Source: Haplomitrium mnioides
Taxonomy: Eukaryota > Marchantiophyta > Haplomitriopsida > Calobryales
DNA: 29,890 bases
Assembly: GCA_049999725.1 (NCBI GenBank)
Contig: JBNGIS010012604.1
Coordinates: forward strand, 1 to 29,890
Direction: 5' to 3'
Position 1 is the first letter of the stretch. The number at the start of each line of letters is the position of its first letter. A program made the translations under genes and the position numbers. This document shows, piece after piece, positions 21,581-29,890 of this stretch. The notes below the pieces were generated by a model. The model worked only from the letters and a program-made list of their open reading frames with translations, did no database searches and had not been told where the DNA came from.

Positions 21581-22740
21581 CTAGATGCTTGCCAGAATCT
21601 GTAGCCCTCTTGGCTGCTTCTTTATGTTCCTCTTCTTTGAGCCACTCTGCTGGCCTTTCTCGTACCACTTTGGGGACAACACAAAAAATCCCCCAAAAGG
21701 TAACCCAACAAAACAAGAACAAACAACAACACTACACATGACTGGTGTGGGAACAAAGCAAAACTGTACAAGGGCTAGTGCTATTGGGCTGGCCTTCATA
21801 TCTTCCTCTGTGTTGAGCAGACTTTTGCAAGGGCTCGAGGTTAGCTCCTTTGGAGCGGTTGGCCATTCTTCTATATTGTCCACTTCCTCCACCAGCTGGT
21901 GTAGAGTTTCAACCTCGGATGGTTGTTGGCCTTCGATGCTGCACCCATCTACCTTTGATAACCTCCACTGTCCTACTTGATGAAGATCTCCTTTAGTTGC
22001 ACAGGGTGGCTGGTCTTGGAGGCTGCCACTAGTCAAATCAAGATTGAAGAGCTCCTCTTTTAAGGCATGTCCCAGGTCTGCTCCATTTTGGTCCTCCTCT
22101 TCATCTTGTGGGGACACTTCATCCTTGACGGGTCGTAGGTCTTCACATCGGCCATTGTCCAAGCTGACGGTAGGGCACTTCCCTTTTAAGGCCTGCTCTT
22201 GCTTTGCCCCACCTTGGTCCTCTTCTGCAAGCTTGCATTCATCAAAAAGTGAGAGGGCAGCTTCCCACTCCCCTTTTAAGATCTGCTCCAGGTCTGTCCC
22301 AACCGGGTCTTCTGGTTCAGGCTTGCACTCACTTGGAAGGGTAGGTTTCCACTCCTCTTTTATTTCTGATTGTAGGCTGCAATCTTCTATCTGAGATAGC
22401 CTCTCCTCCTTCACTTGATGGAGTTCATACTCTATTGGGTATGACGTGGTCCACTCCCCTTTTACTTCAAGGTCTGGGCTTGACCAATGTCTGTCTTCCT
22501 GTAGAGGTTGATGAGGTCCAATGGTGCACTCCCTTGTTAAATCTGATTTTGGCCTCCCAGTACCCTCCGGTAGTTTTGCGGATTCCCTATCTTCCGGTTC
22601 TGCTTCTTCTACCTTTGCTTGAATGATGTAGAGAGTAGGTGTTTGCCCCTATGCTATAAATTCTTCTAACTTTGTGACCACAGTCTTCTCCTTGGTTGTC
22701 TCCAAAGCCTCCTGTAGTTCTCCTACATATTTCTATTGTG
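21581..22740 (-). CDS. Acidic repeat protein frame with hydrophobic C-terminus (element 2)
   Basis: The open part, 22414-21581, is 277 codons. The same frame extends upstream to about 22740 through one TAG. The protein is rich in E and D and has about six degenerate repeats beginning with a motif like LKGEW (LTREC, VKGEW, IKEEW, LKGEW, LKGKC, LKEEL). Residues ~209-248 are hydrophobic (SVVVCSCFVGLPFGGFFVLS), followed by PKWYEKG and a basic tail (SKKRNIKKQPRG). I do not recognise a family. It lies 3' of gag, where pol would be. The hydrophobic-plus-basic tail superficially recalls envelope-like third frames of some plant Gypsy elements, but the evidence for that is thin. It could also be an extended Gag tail. 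Confidence 0.55.
22051..22541 (-). repeat. Six polypurine-tract-like repeats inside the acidic frame
   Basis: On the plus strand, strings like ACTCCCCTTTTAAG start at 22051, 22177, 22267, 22351, 22453 and 22528. Spacings are 126, 90, 84, 102 and 75, all multiples of three, so the reading frame is kept. The repeat unit codes for L/V/I-K-G/E-E-W. Each copy closely matches the true polypurine tract at 21347-21360. Confidence 0.82.
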
Positions 22741-22949
22741 TCGGATAGAACCATGTGGAGTTTTCCCTTTCGTAGTCAGAATCAGAGGGATGGCAACACT
22801 TGAGACACATACTTTTTGGCCTTTCGCCCTTTCTTGTGCTTGCTCTTCTTGTGGGACTTGGATCTTGATTTGGTCTCCAACCGATAACAATCCTTTGAGG
22901 CAGAGGTTTCCTCCTTTACCCAGGCTGCTTCCTCCTCTTCATACTGGGA

Positions 22950-23460
22950 CTATATGGCAATTGGATACCCATCCTTTTGCCCCCATGGTTTTGGGTAGTT
23001 GGAAGAAACATGCCCAGGCTGACCACAATTCCAGCACACCATAACTATCATTTTCGTGGGTCTAGTTGTGACCCACCCATATGGTTGTTCAGCTTGGGAG
23101 GTACATGCCCTCTTCTCTAGTTTTGGCTTGATGCTCGCAAGGAGAGCCTGCATGACCTCTATCTTTGAACTCAGTTTTGCTAGGTGAGCTTCCTTTCCTT
23201 CGGCAGCCTTTCTGATCCTTCGCCCCTTTCTCTACTTCTTCCTTCTTGAAGAACTCTGATCATCAGAGCTGTTGCTATCAGAGTCATTGTTAGAGCTCTC
23301 CTCCGAGAAATCACTACTTGAACTATCAGAAGAGTATTTCGACACATACTTAGCCCGTCCTTTCCTTTATGGCCCATTCCTTGAATGGAGAGGAAAAACT
23401 TTGACTCCTTTGCAAGATGATAACTTGGGTCCGGGTTGGTCTCAGGTTTTTTCAAACCCT
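22950..23460 (-). pseudogene. Gag remnant of element 2 (linker and zinc knuckle)
   Basis: Just inside the primer-binding site the minus strand encodes ETNPDPS, matching MRPDPQ at the start of element 1 gag. The capsid part is missing. A Ser/Asp-rich linker follows (YSSDSSSSDFSEESSNNDSD) with a basic RRKK patch and one TAG, a helical stretch (HLAKLSSKIEVMQALLASIK), then the knuckle CWNCGQPGHVSSNY at 22995-23036. Its last cysteine is tyrosine (TGC to TAC). A basic KSRSKSHKKSKHKKGRK segment comes next. The Ser/Asp linker plus basic patch has a clear counterpart in element 1 gag. Confidence 0.8.
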
Positions 23461-23462
23461 GG

Positions 23463-23479
23463 CCCTCCTTCTAGCGCCA
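23463..23479 (-). other. Primer-binding site (element 2)
   Basis: The minus strand reads TGGCGCTAGAAGGAGGG, nine bases inside the LTR end. It should pair with a tRNA 3' end ending in GCGCCA. Element 1 has the same site with two changes. I cannot name the tRNA with confidence. Confidence 0.8.
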
Positions 23480-23488
23480 AAAAATCTA

Positions 23489-26400
23489 TGTCACGCCCCT
23501 GCCTCCTCTCTTAACACCCAATTGATGCTATTTCAGAAGAAAGTGGTGACAAAGAATAACCGAGCTCTTTAATGAGATGGCCCCAGCACCCTTGTTAGTG
23601 ACCTCAGATCTTAACGATCCTGAACCTTTCACCTTGCATTTCCACACTACTCTCAAACCCACCAAGTACAAGACCGACCAGACTTCCTCTCCACCATACA
23701 CACAGAACAACCACAAGTCAATTGATCTTGGGGTACATCCAACATTGTGCTTGAGGCAAATCCAGCTACAGATATTCAATTTCACCTCCTTTACGCGGGG
23801 GTGTATGCACTTATTACACAGTAATAGACTTGCAGCCTTCTTCTACAGGTTGCGTCCTAACACCACCAAGACTCAACACTCCGCCAAGTACTGAACTATC
23901 ACCAGGGCCAACTACTCCAGCACCCAGCCAAGCAGAGCTATCCGCTTTATTCTCTCAACATAATGGAAAGACCCCCCCCTTGGCTGCCCCTCACGAAATA
24001 CAAACCGAAAGAATTCTCCTCTCCTTTGAGTGTTGGTCCACCTCCAAATGTTGGTCTGCTTTCAAATGTGAGTCCACTTGAGTAGTCTGCGCCTTTAGAG
24101 CCTCTTGCTCAATGATTCCCAGCACCTCCTCAATCCACCTCCACCCTGTGATGGCCTTCCTTCACGAGTACACCCACTTCACCAGAAGTCTCACAAGAAC
24201 TCTCTCCTCCGTATCCCACTGCCTTCTCTACACAAAATTATCCAGCCCTGTAGCTTCAGAGCGAGGTAGTCTATCCTTGCACTGGTTTTTCCTCTAGCCT
24301 CAACGATTCATCCCCACCCTTCCTTGAAAGTCCCTGTTTCCCTTATCTGACGGTTGAGGGGTGCATTCCGCCTTTTTGCACATCCCGCAAGTGGGTTTTC
24401 TTCCAAATTCAGAGCTTGAAATTGGCGCCAACAGTTGTGGTTTGTTGTTCTCTACCCAACAAGACTAATTTTACACAAATTTGACCTCCGTAGCTCTGGC
24501 AATGGTCGTTTGAATGGACATACCTTTATCTTTTGTTTTTTTCCTTGTTTTAGCTTGACAACCTGCGAGATTCTTTGGATACTAGGTATCAGACATGTGG
24601 CGCTATTGGGCAGCCCGTTGGATTCCTCAGACTCGCCATCCTGTAAGATTCATTGGATGTCGGACAGCTGACACGTGGCGCGTCGAGGGAGCCCGTTGGA
24701 TTCCTTGGAATCCGTAAAGCTCAAGATTCTCAAGAAATCTCTAATATTCTTGCAGATTCCCAGATCCTACAGAGGTGCCATGTAATCAGCAAAGCTCAAG
24801 ATTTTCGAGGAATCTCTAATTTTTCCACAGATTCTTAGAGGCCTGCATGAGCGCTACGTTTCCGCTGTGGCGCCGTCTGGCACCGCCCCGCAGAGGGGTA
24901 GGCGGACCGTTGTGTTGATCGTCCGTTGACCAGCTGACTTTCTCAGCTGCCACGTCATCCGCAAGGTCCCGACCCTCTGTATAAGAACTATGAAGAATTC
25001 CATTTTTGCCCCCATCGGATCGGTGATAAATCCTCTTTTCGGCGCCGCTTCTTTCTCCGTCGGATGTGCATTATATCGCCTCTTCAACATCTTTGGTTCT
25101 CCCTTTGGTTGGATCTATGACTCATCACCATTTTGGTTGATCTCTTTTTGTTTCTCCTTGTCGAAACGTTTCAGTACTGCTTGCTTCTCCTTGGTCTATT
25201 GATAAATCACTATTTCAGCGTTCTTTCCTCTTATATGGAAGCTGCGCTATATCTTTGTTTCGGCAGCCCTTGTTAGCCCTCTTCGGAACCCTATTAAGTG
25301 GCCTCTCCACTTAGGGAGGTCCTTTGGAACCACATTAACTAGAGATCTCCACATCGGATGGCAGATCGGAACCCCCTTAGTGGGCTCTGCCTACGATTTA
25401 TCGCTCTTTCGGCTCTTCATCCCCTTTCCAGCCAGACCTTCGCTTTATCCTTGTTTCGACACTGGGTTCTCCTTTTGGCTGGACCGTCGATTAGTCACGT
25501 TTTTGGCCTCTCTGTTCTTCCTCTAGCGAATCATTGATGTATCTCCATTTTGGCACCCTCATTTTCCTCTCAATCGGTTCTTCAACATATCGTTGTTTCG
25601 GCACCTTCTTCCCTTTCTATCCCGACCGTCAATAGGTCACTATTTCGGTGCCTTTCTCTTCAAGTGTAACCATATCTTATCTTCATTTCCGCATCTTCCC
25701 TTGATAAAGGAACCCTGAGCGGCTCCTTCTCTTCACTAATGCATCAAAAAGTTTGATGTAGGAACATTGAGGGAGTCTATTTTACCTGACTTGTGAAAAA
25801 GTTTGTTGTAAGAACACCGTAGATCCATTTCAAACTTTCGAATGACGTTTGATTCGAACTTTCAAAATCTCCTCCTCTTCATTTGAATCTTTGACATGTC
25901 ACCTTTTCGCCCGATTAATTAGCCTGCTTTGGAAACCCTCTAAACCAGTCCGCCCCACATCGGAAGGCGGATTGGAACCACCTTAAGTGGGCTCCCCACT
26001 TAAGAAGGCTAGTTTCCGATCCGTTCTTCGGATCGGACACCACGGAATTCTCGACCCCGACTCTTCTCTTGCGATCCCTTCAAATCCCACCTCCCTCTTC
26101 TGCGCGATTTACTTGCAAATCAATCCTCCTCCTTGTCGATTTTGGCGAGATCCTCCAGCCCCCTCGATCTTCCTTGATAGTTCTCCAACCTTTGCGATTA
26201 AATTCTCCTCTGGACAACAGCCCCTATTCTCCGTGGTGAATTCTGGCGACCTCTCACAATCCTCCACTTGCTCCATTTCCAACCTCCTTAGATCGAGCCC
26301 TCACTCCGAATTCCTCATGGAGACCTCTCCTTGCTGCACAATTGATTGACTCTCCCCCAGGTAATTCTCCTCGATTCTTTTTCAATTTCTCTCTGTAATG

Positions 26401-27592
26401 CACAATTAAATCTCCCTTCCTCTCATGTGAATTCTACTATTGGTCCTTGCGCAAGTCTCCTTCGGATCAATCCCACCTTCAATGCTAATTCTATTCGACT
26501 CCTCCTCTGCTTGCGTGAAATTCTCTTGCGGCGAACTTCTCCTTTTGAATCTTGTCCAAATACTCTTTCTGTGTGCTCCCTCTGCAACAGTGGTCGTCTT
26601 GCACTGATCTCTCTGGCTACGCGAATTCCTTTTCCAAAATCAAATTTTCCACCTGCACAACTTCTGCTTCAGGGTCAATCTTTTGCTGATCTGGTCTTCT
26701 TGCGACACCTGCTCCCATTCATGATTCAACTGCGCTACCACGATTTGTGCAATTTGATTGCCTGGCAAAACCTCCCTGCAATTCCATCTTGGCTTGACCC
26801 TTCCTTTGACGATCAACTCATCTCCCCCCCTTGCGCCTTCCGATCCCAACTGCCATGCCCCTTTCAATTCCTTTCCTCTCTCCTCACAATCCAATTTCCT
26901 CTTCACCCATGATTTATGTGGGAATGCCATCCTCCCTTGGGCGATCCAATGTTCCCCTCCAGACACTCGCATCTGCTCTTCCCTGACCTCCGTGCTTCAA
27001 TTTTCCCTCTTGCTCACAATTTCTCTCCTTTGGCGAATTCTTTGATCTCTTCTACCCATTCACTCCCTTTGCAATCCCTTTGGATGTTCGAATGTGGCTG
27101 ATTGATCCCGTCGGATTGAGTTGTGTTGGTCGATCCAGCCCACTCCTTGGCATGAAGTGCCCCTTTCTCCCATGTGCGCGATTCTTCCAGCCTGCGAAAT
27201 CCTTGATTTGTGGTCTTGATCCGAGCAGAAGGTGCCCTGCCAATATCCCATAAGTTCTTCCCCAGAAGGTCGATGCAATATATAAACCTCCCACTCTGTT
27301 GTTCTTTCGAGAGGCAGCCCTCTTGAGGGGTGTAAGGCCACCGCATTCCCTTCTCTGCCCCTGGACGGACCTAGTTCAGGGCTAAACCCCCCTAGGGCAA
27401 GCTGTCCTCGAAGTTAGATAGTTAGGAAATTAGTGGGCTTAGCTTGGCCCCCAACAAATATAGTAGTTTCATTTCTTTTTATCCTTATCCTTTTACTTTT
27501 ACTTACTCCTCAGCATGTCTTGAGCTCTATTTGTGTACATTGGGAGCATTTTTTGAAAAATTTGCATGAAGTACCTTAACACTCGGCTGATA
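23489..27592 (-). repeat. 5' LTR of element 2 (4104 bases)
   Basis: Promoter-bearing LTR, read from 27592 down to 23489. Its outer end is TATCAG instead of TGTCAA, a single G-to-A change in the terminal TG. It lacks the 622-base segment of the other LTR. It contains the 75-base tandem pair at 24709-24858. ORFs on either strand are not supported as genes. Confidence 0.93.
27279..27286 (-). promoter_or_regulatory. Candidate TATA box of element 2
   Basis: TATATAAA on the plus strand (TTTATATATTGC on the element strand), conserved in the other LTR at 21030-21037. It lies about 306 bases from the LTR start, a plausible U3 length. If used, most of the LTR (over 3.7 kb) would be R and U5, which is unusual. 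Confidence 0.45.
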
Positions 27593-27597
27593 GATTT
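27593..27597. other. Target-site duplication, right copy (GATTT)
   Basis: Exact match to 16622-16626, directly outside the LTR end at 27592. Together they fix both boundaries of element 2. Confidence 0.93.
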
Positions 27598-27604
27598 GTT
27601 TTAT

Positions 27605-27815
27605 AGTCCATGCAAGCACGGACTCATTTGCAAAGTGCGTAAGGACTAAAGAGTTCATGTACACATGGACTCTTGAGTCCATGCGAACATAAACTCCTTG
27701 GCAAAGTGCGCAAGGACAAAGAAGTCCATGCATGCATGGACTCCTTGGTTCTTGCGCACTTGGACTCGAGAGTCTATGCGCGCATGAACTCCCAAGTCCA
27801 TACGCGCCTAAACTC
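27605..27815. repeat. Palindromic array A4
   Basis: About eight irregular half-units of ~25-28 bases alternate AGTCCATGCGCGCATGGACT-like palindromes with short spacers such as CTTGGCAAAGTGCGCAAGGA. A perfect 20-base palindrome, AGTCCATGCATGCATGGACT, lies at 27723-27742. The array begins eight bases beyond the target duplication of element 2. Confidence 0.88.
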
Positions 27816-28032
27816 CCAAGCATCTTTGGACCTAGACTAGAGGTTGAAACACTCGGAGTCCCTTATTAAACTTTTGACAAATTTTTGAATTAAGTCATTG
27901 ACCATATCTTGTTTTTAGTTTTTAGTTTTCTCAATATTTGTCGGACTTTGTTAATGCTTACTCGGACGTGAAGCGAGTTGAACGAGACTTCATCAAATTT
28001 GCCATAAGCATCAAACTTTTGAAAGTGAAGCA

Positions 28033-29402
28033 ATGAGTACACGTGCAGCAACTAGTGCCGCATCCAAACGCGACAACCATGACAGCGGCACCAACAGGTT
28101 GACCATCTGCTGTCAAAAAAAAGAAAAGAGGTGAAGCGACACGAGGCTCCAAAAAAGAAGAAGCAGGTATTACCAAAGAAGAAGCATGTGTCCTCACCAC
28201 TTGTTGAGGAGGAGTTGGTCACGTCCCCATCTCCAACTAGTTCATCTTCGGCAGCCTTATCATCTTGAACTTCTAATAGCTCAGAGGAGGAAGTAGAGAT
28301 GGAGCCGGTGCAAGCTCCAACATCAAGAGCTAAGAAGAAGGTGCATAAGAGGCTACAAACCTTTCAGGAACAAGAGCAAGTGGATCTTCAAACAATATCT
28401 GAAGAAGACAAAAATAAGATTAGGGAGTTTACAATCCAGTAGTGCAAAGTCCAAGAGGAAAACCATGAGGAAAAATTTACAATTTGGCTAGAAAATCTTA
28501 ACCTTCCAAAACCTAGAATGGATAATTGAGGGTCATTCCAGATTAGAAGGTTCAATGAAGATTTTGTGGAGTTTCTAGTGCAAAGAATGCTCACAAACAA
28601 GTATGCGCACAGTTTTTTCATTGTGATGGTGGACGTGAGGTACGAGTTACGAGATCAGTTAGAGTTTGACATCAAGAACCCTAACAAGTATAGATGGAAG
28701 ATTGCAAGAGGCAATTACAATGTTGCCACAAGGCAACTTTTTAATTACCATATATGGAGCAAAAAAACCCATGCTTTTGCTTTGCAATTGTTGGAGCTTA
28801 CACTAACAGAAGCCTGCATCTTTGCAATTGATGACAATTATGACCAACGCTACAAATTGGAAATGACATCCATTCAAAAGGTTGAGTATTGGCATCAAAG
28901 TTGCATGGAGAGTGGGATGGTGTCATCCTAGAAATTAAAAAGAGAATTAGTGATAGATACTTTGGAGATAAAGTCAAAGTCCACTCTTGAAAAGACAACT
29001 ATATCTCAAGATAGTTCGTTCTAGCTCACATTCCAAAGTGGAGAGCTCTAGGAATTACAACAAAGCATATTTACTATGTGGGAGAAAAATCATGTGAAGG
29101 GCCAAAAGCCAAAGGCCAAAAGATCATTGAGAATGGAGAACATGAAGTGGACACCGTGGAGGTTCTTTCAGGGTCTTCTTGACAAAATAAAAATTTTAGT
29201 TTTGAAACGGGTGGAAGTCGAGGAGCTTTCAATTGAAGAAATGTCTCGCAAACTTGAGAGACATAAAGTTTTGACAATGATGGCTAAATATTTTTGCTTT
29301 GAGGTATACTGCAACTCGTGGGAGGAAGCAAAGATGGAGTATCCCATTCATGCTGAGGAGTCAAAGATGTCCTTATTTTACTCAAGCTTTGAGAAATTGT
29401 TG
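28033..29402 (+). pseudogene. Unidentified plus-strand gene, decayed (first exon)
   Basis: A frame opens with ATG at 28033 (STRAATSAASKR), shifts once near the A-run at 28114-28125, then stays in one phase to 29402. It is broken only by stops at 28266, 28440, 28527, 28929, 29022 and 29049. The N-terminus is basic and Ser-rich (KKKKQVLPKKKHVSSPLVEE), then acidic and helical (EEDKNKIREFTIQ). A folded-looking middle follows (RRFNEDFVEFLVQRMLTNKY, then DVRYELRDQLEFDIKNPNKY). The last part has KILVLKRVEVEELSIEEMSR. I recognise no family. The long shared phase and protein-like composition argue for a real former gene. Confidence 0.6.
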
Positions 29403-29709
29403 GTAAGGTTTTTTATTCCCTTTCTTCAATTCTGTTTCAAAAATTTTATTGAATTTTTTTGAAGGTTGTGAAGTCTTTGCTTGAGTGGACTCTCTCAAGT
29501 CCATGTGAGCATAGATACTTGAGTCCCTACGCGCATGGACACTTGAGTCCATGCACGTTTGGATACTAAAGTCCAAGTGCGCATGGACTTTAGAGGTCAT
29601 GCGCGCATGGACCGCTATTCTTTTTAAAAGTCAAGGTCTTTGTTTTTGTTTTTTCCTCTTAATTTTTCCTTTGTTTTATGTACAATGGGACAAAATGTTC
29701 AAATGATAG
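29403..29709 (+). other. Probable intron holding palindromic array A5
   Basis: The coding phase runs to GAGAAATTGTTG, then the donor-like GTAAGG at 29403. The next usable acceptor, AAATGATAG, ends at 29709 after a T-rich stretch. Splicing these keeps phase zero. The 307-base segment contains array A5. Confidence 0.45.
29485..29615. repeat. Palindromic array A5
   Basis: About five ~27-base units with cores such as GTCCATGCACGTTTGGA, GTCCAAGTGCGCATGGAC and GTCATGCGCGCATGGAC separated by CTTGAGTCC-type spacers. It is the same family as A4 and stays open on the minus strand. Confidence 0.85.
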
Positions 29710-29844
29710 CTTGCCAAAAAATTAAAGGCTGCTGCAAAAGGCAAAAAGAGATCCGGGGTCAAAGAAGCTCATGAAGATCAAGACCCGACCTCCCTTCTTG
29801 CATCCTACCCTTCTGCTTGTTTTGCTCCATTGTTAGAAAGCTAG
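29710..29844 (+). pseudogene. Possible second exon of the unidentified gene
   Basis: From 29710 a 44-codon frame reads LAKKLKAAAKGKKRSGVKEA and continues to a TAG at 29842. It is basic and lysine/alanine-rich, like the N-terminus of the first exon, and directly follows the acceptor AG. It could be a nuclear-targeting tail. The assignment rests on phase and composition only. Confidence 0.4.
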
Positions 29845-29890
29845 AGAGTGGAAGACAAGGCAACAAAATGATGATGTTGTCCCTCCAACT

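Larger units (their letters stand above)
16627..27592 (-). mobile_element. Element 2: complete non-autonomous LTR retrotransposon with giant LTRs
   Basis: Length is 10966 bases: LTRs of 4718 (16627-21344) and 4104 (23489-27592), and an internal region of 2144 (21345-23488). Termini are TGTCA...TGACA (one end mutated to TATCA), the target duplication is GATTT, the primer-binding site is at 23463-23479 and the polypurine tract at 21347-21360. Together these set the element on the minus strand. It encodes only a gag remnant and an acidic frame, with no protease, RT or integrase, so it must be moved in trans. It fits the class called LARD or TR-GAG. Hand comparison of three 60-base LTR stretches gave 5, 2 and 0 differences, mostly transitions. 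Confidence 0.93.

Noticed and set aside
21585-22394. Plus-strand frames of 131 and 116 codons
   Set aside because: They are shadows of the acidic minus-strand frame; S/C/F-rich composition is the mirror of its E/K/D-rich codons.
27581-27592. LTR end placed at CTTAACA (27581)
   Set aside because: It gives no target duplication. Extending to 27592 aligns TATCAGCCGAG with TGTCAATCGGT of the other LTR and yields GATTT on both sides.
27605-27815. CRISPR-like array
   Set aside because: Units are palindromic, irregular in length and diverged, spacers are also similar to each other, and the context is a plant genome.

Overview
The window reads as plant nuclear DNA from a large, repeat-rich genome. 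It is AT-rich and gene-poor, contains one 100-base run of N typical of a scaffold gap, and is built almost entirely from decayed, nested mobile elements. I see no intact host gene, rRNA or tRNA. A seed plant (perhaps a gymnosperm) would fit, but the sequence alone does not settle the species.

Layout. (1) 1-~1660: one copy of a dispersed repeat, called X here, on the minus strand, carrying a tandem array of ~52-base units with the palindromic core ATGCGCGCAT. (2) ~1660-~9920: a decayed Ty3/Gypsy retrotransposon on the minus strand (element 1). It has a 3' LTR remnant, polypurine tract, integrase, RNase H, reverse transcriptase, protease, gag with an intact CCHC knuckle, primer-binding site and the start of the 5' LTR. 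(3) ~9925-11409: a second copy of X, on the plus strand, so X copies flank element 1 as an inverted pair. (4) ~11528-15352, minus strand: a decayed multi-exon gene that I recognise as the eukaryotic family around Pfam DUF7869, probably transposase-like. Palindromic arrays lie on both of its sides. (5) 16627-27592, minus strand: a complete non-autonomous LTR retrotransposon (element 2) with TSD GATTT, giant LTRs of 4718 and 4104 bases and only 2144 internal bases. These hold a gag remnant fused to an acidic, repeat-containing reading frame. (6) 27605-29890: more palindromic arrays around an unidentified plus-strand pseudogene, probably with one intron.

How the parts relate. Elements 1 and 2 share their LTR termini (TGTCA...TGACA), an unusual primer-binding site, the sequence around the polypurine tract and the start of gag. 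Element 2 is therefore best read as a deletion derivative moved in trans by an element-1-type relative. X, the palindromic arrays and the DUF7869-type gene may be parts of one large DNA transposon family, with the unknown plus-strand gene as a possible divergent partner. Element 2 was inserted between the two genes. That synthesis is inference; the element 2 boundaries and the protein family matches are seen directly.
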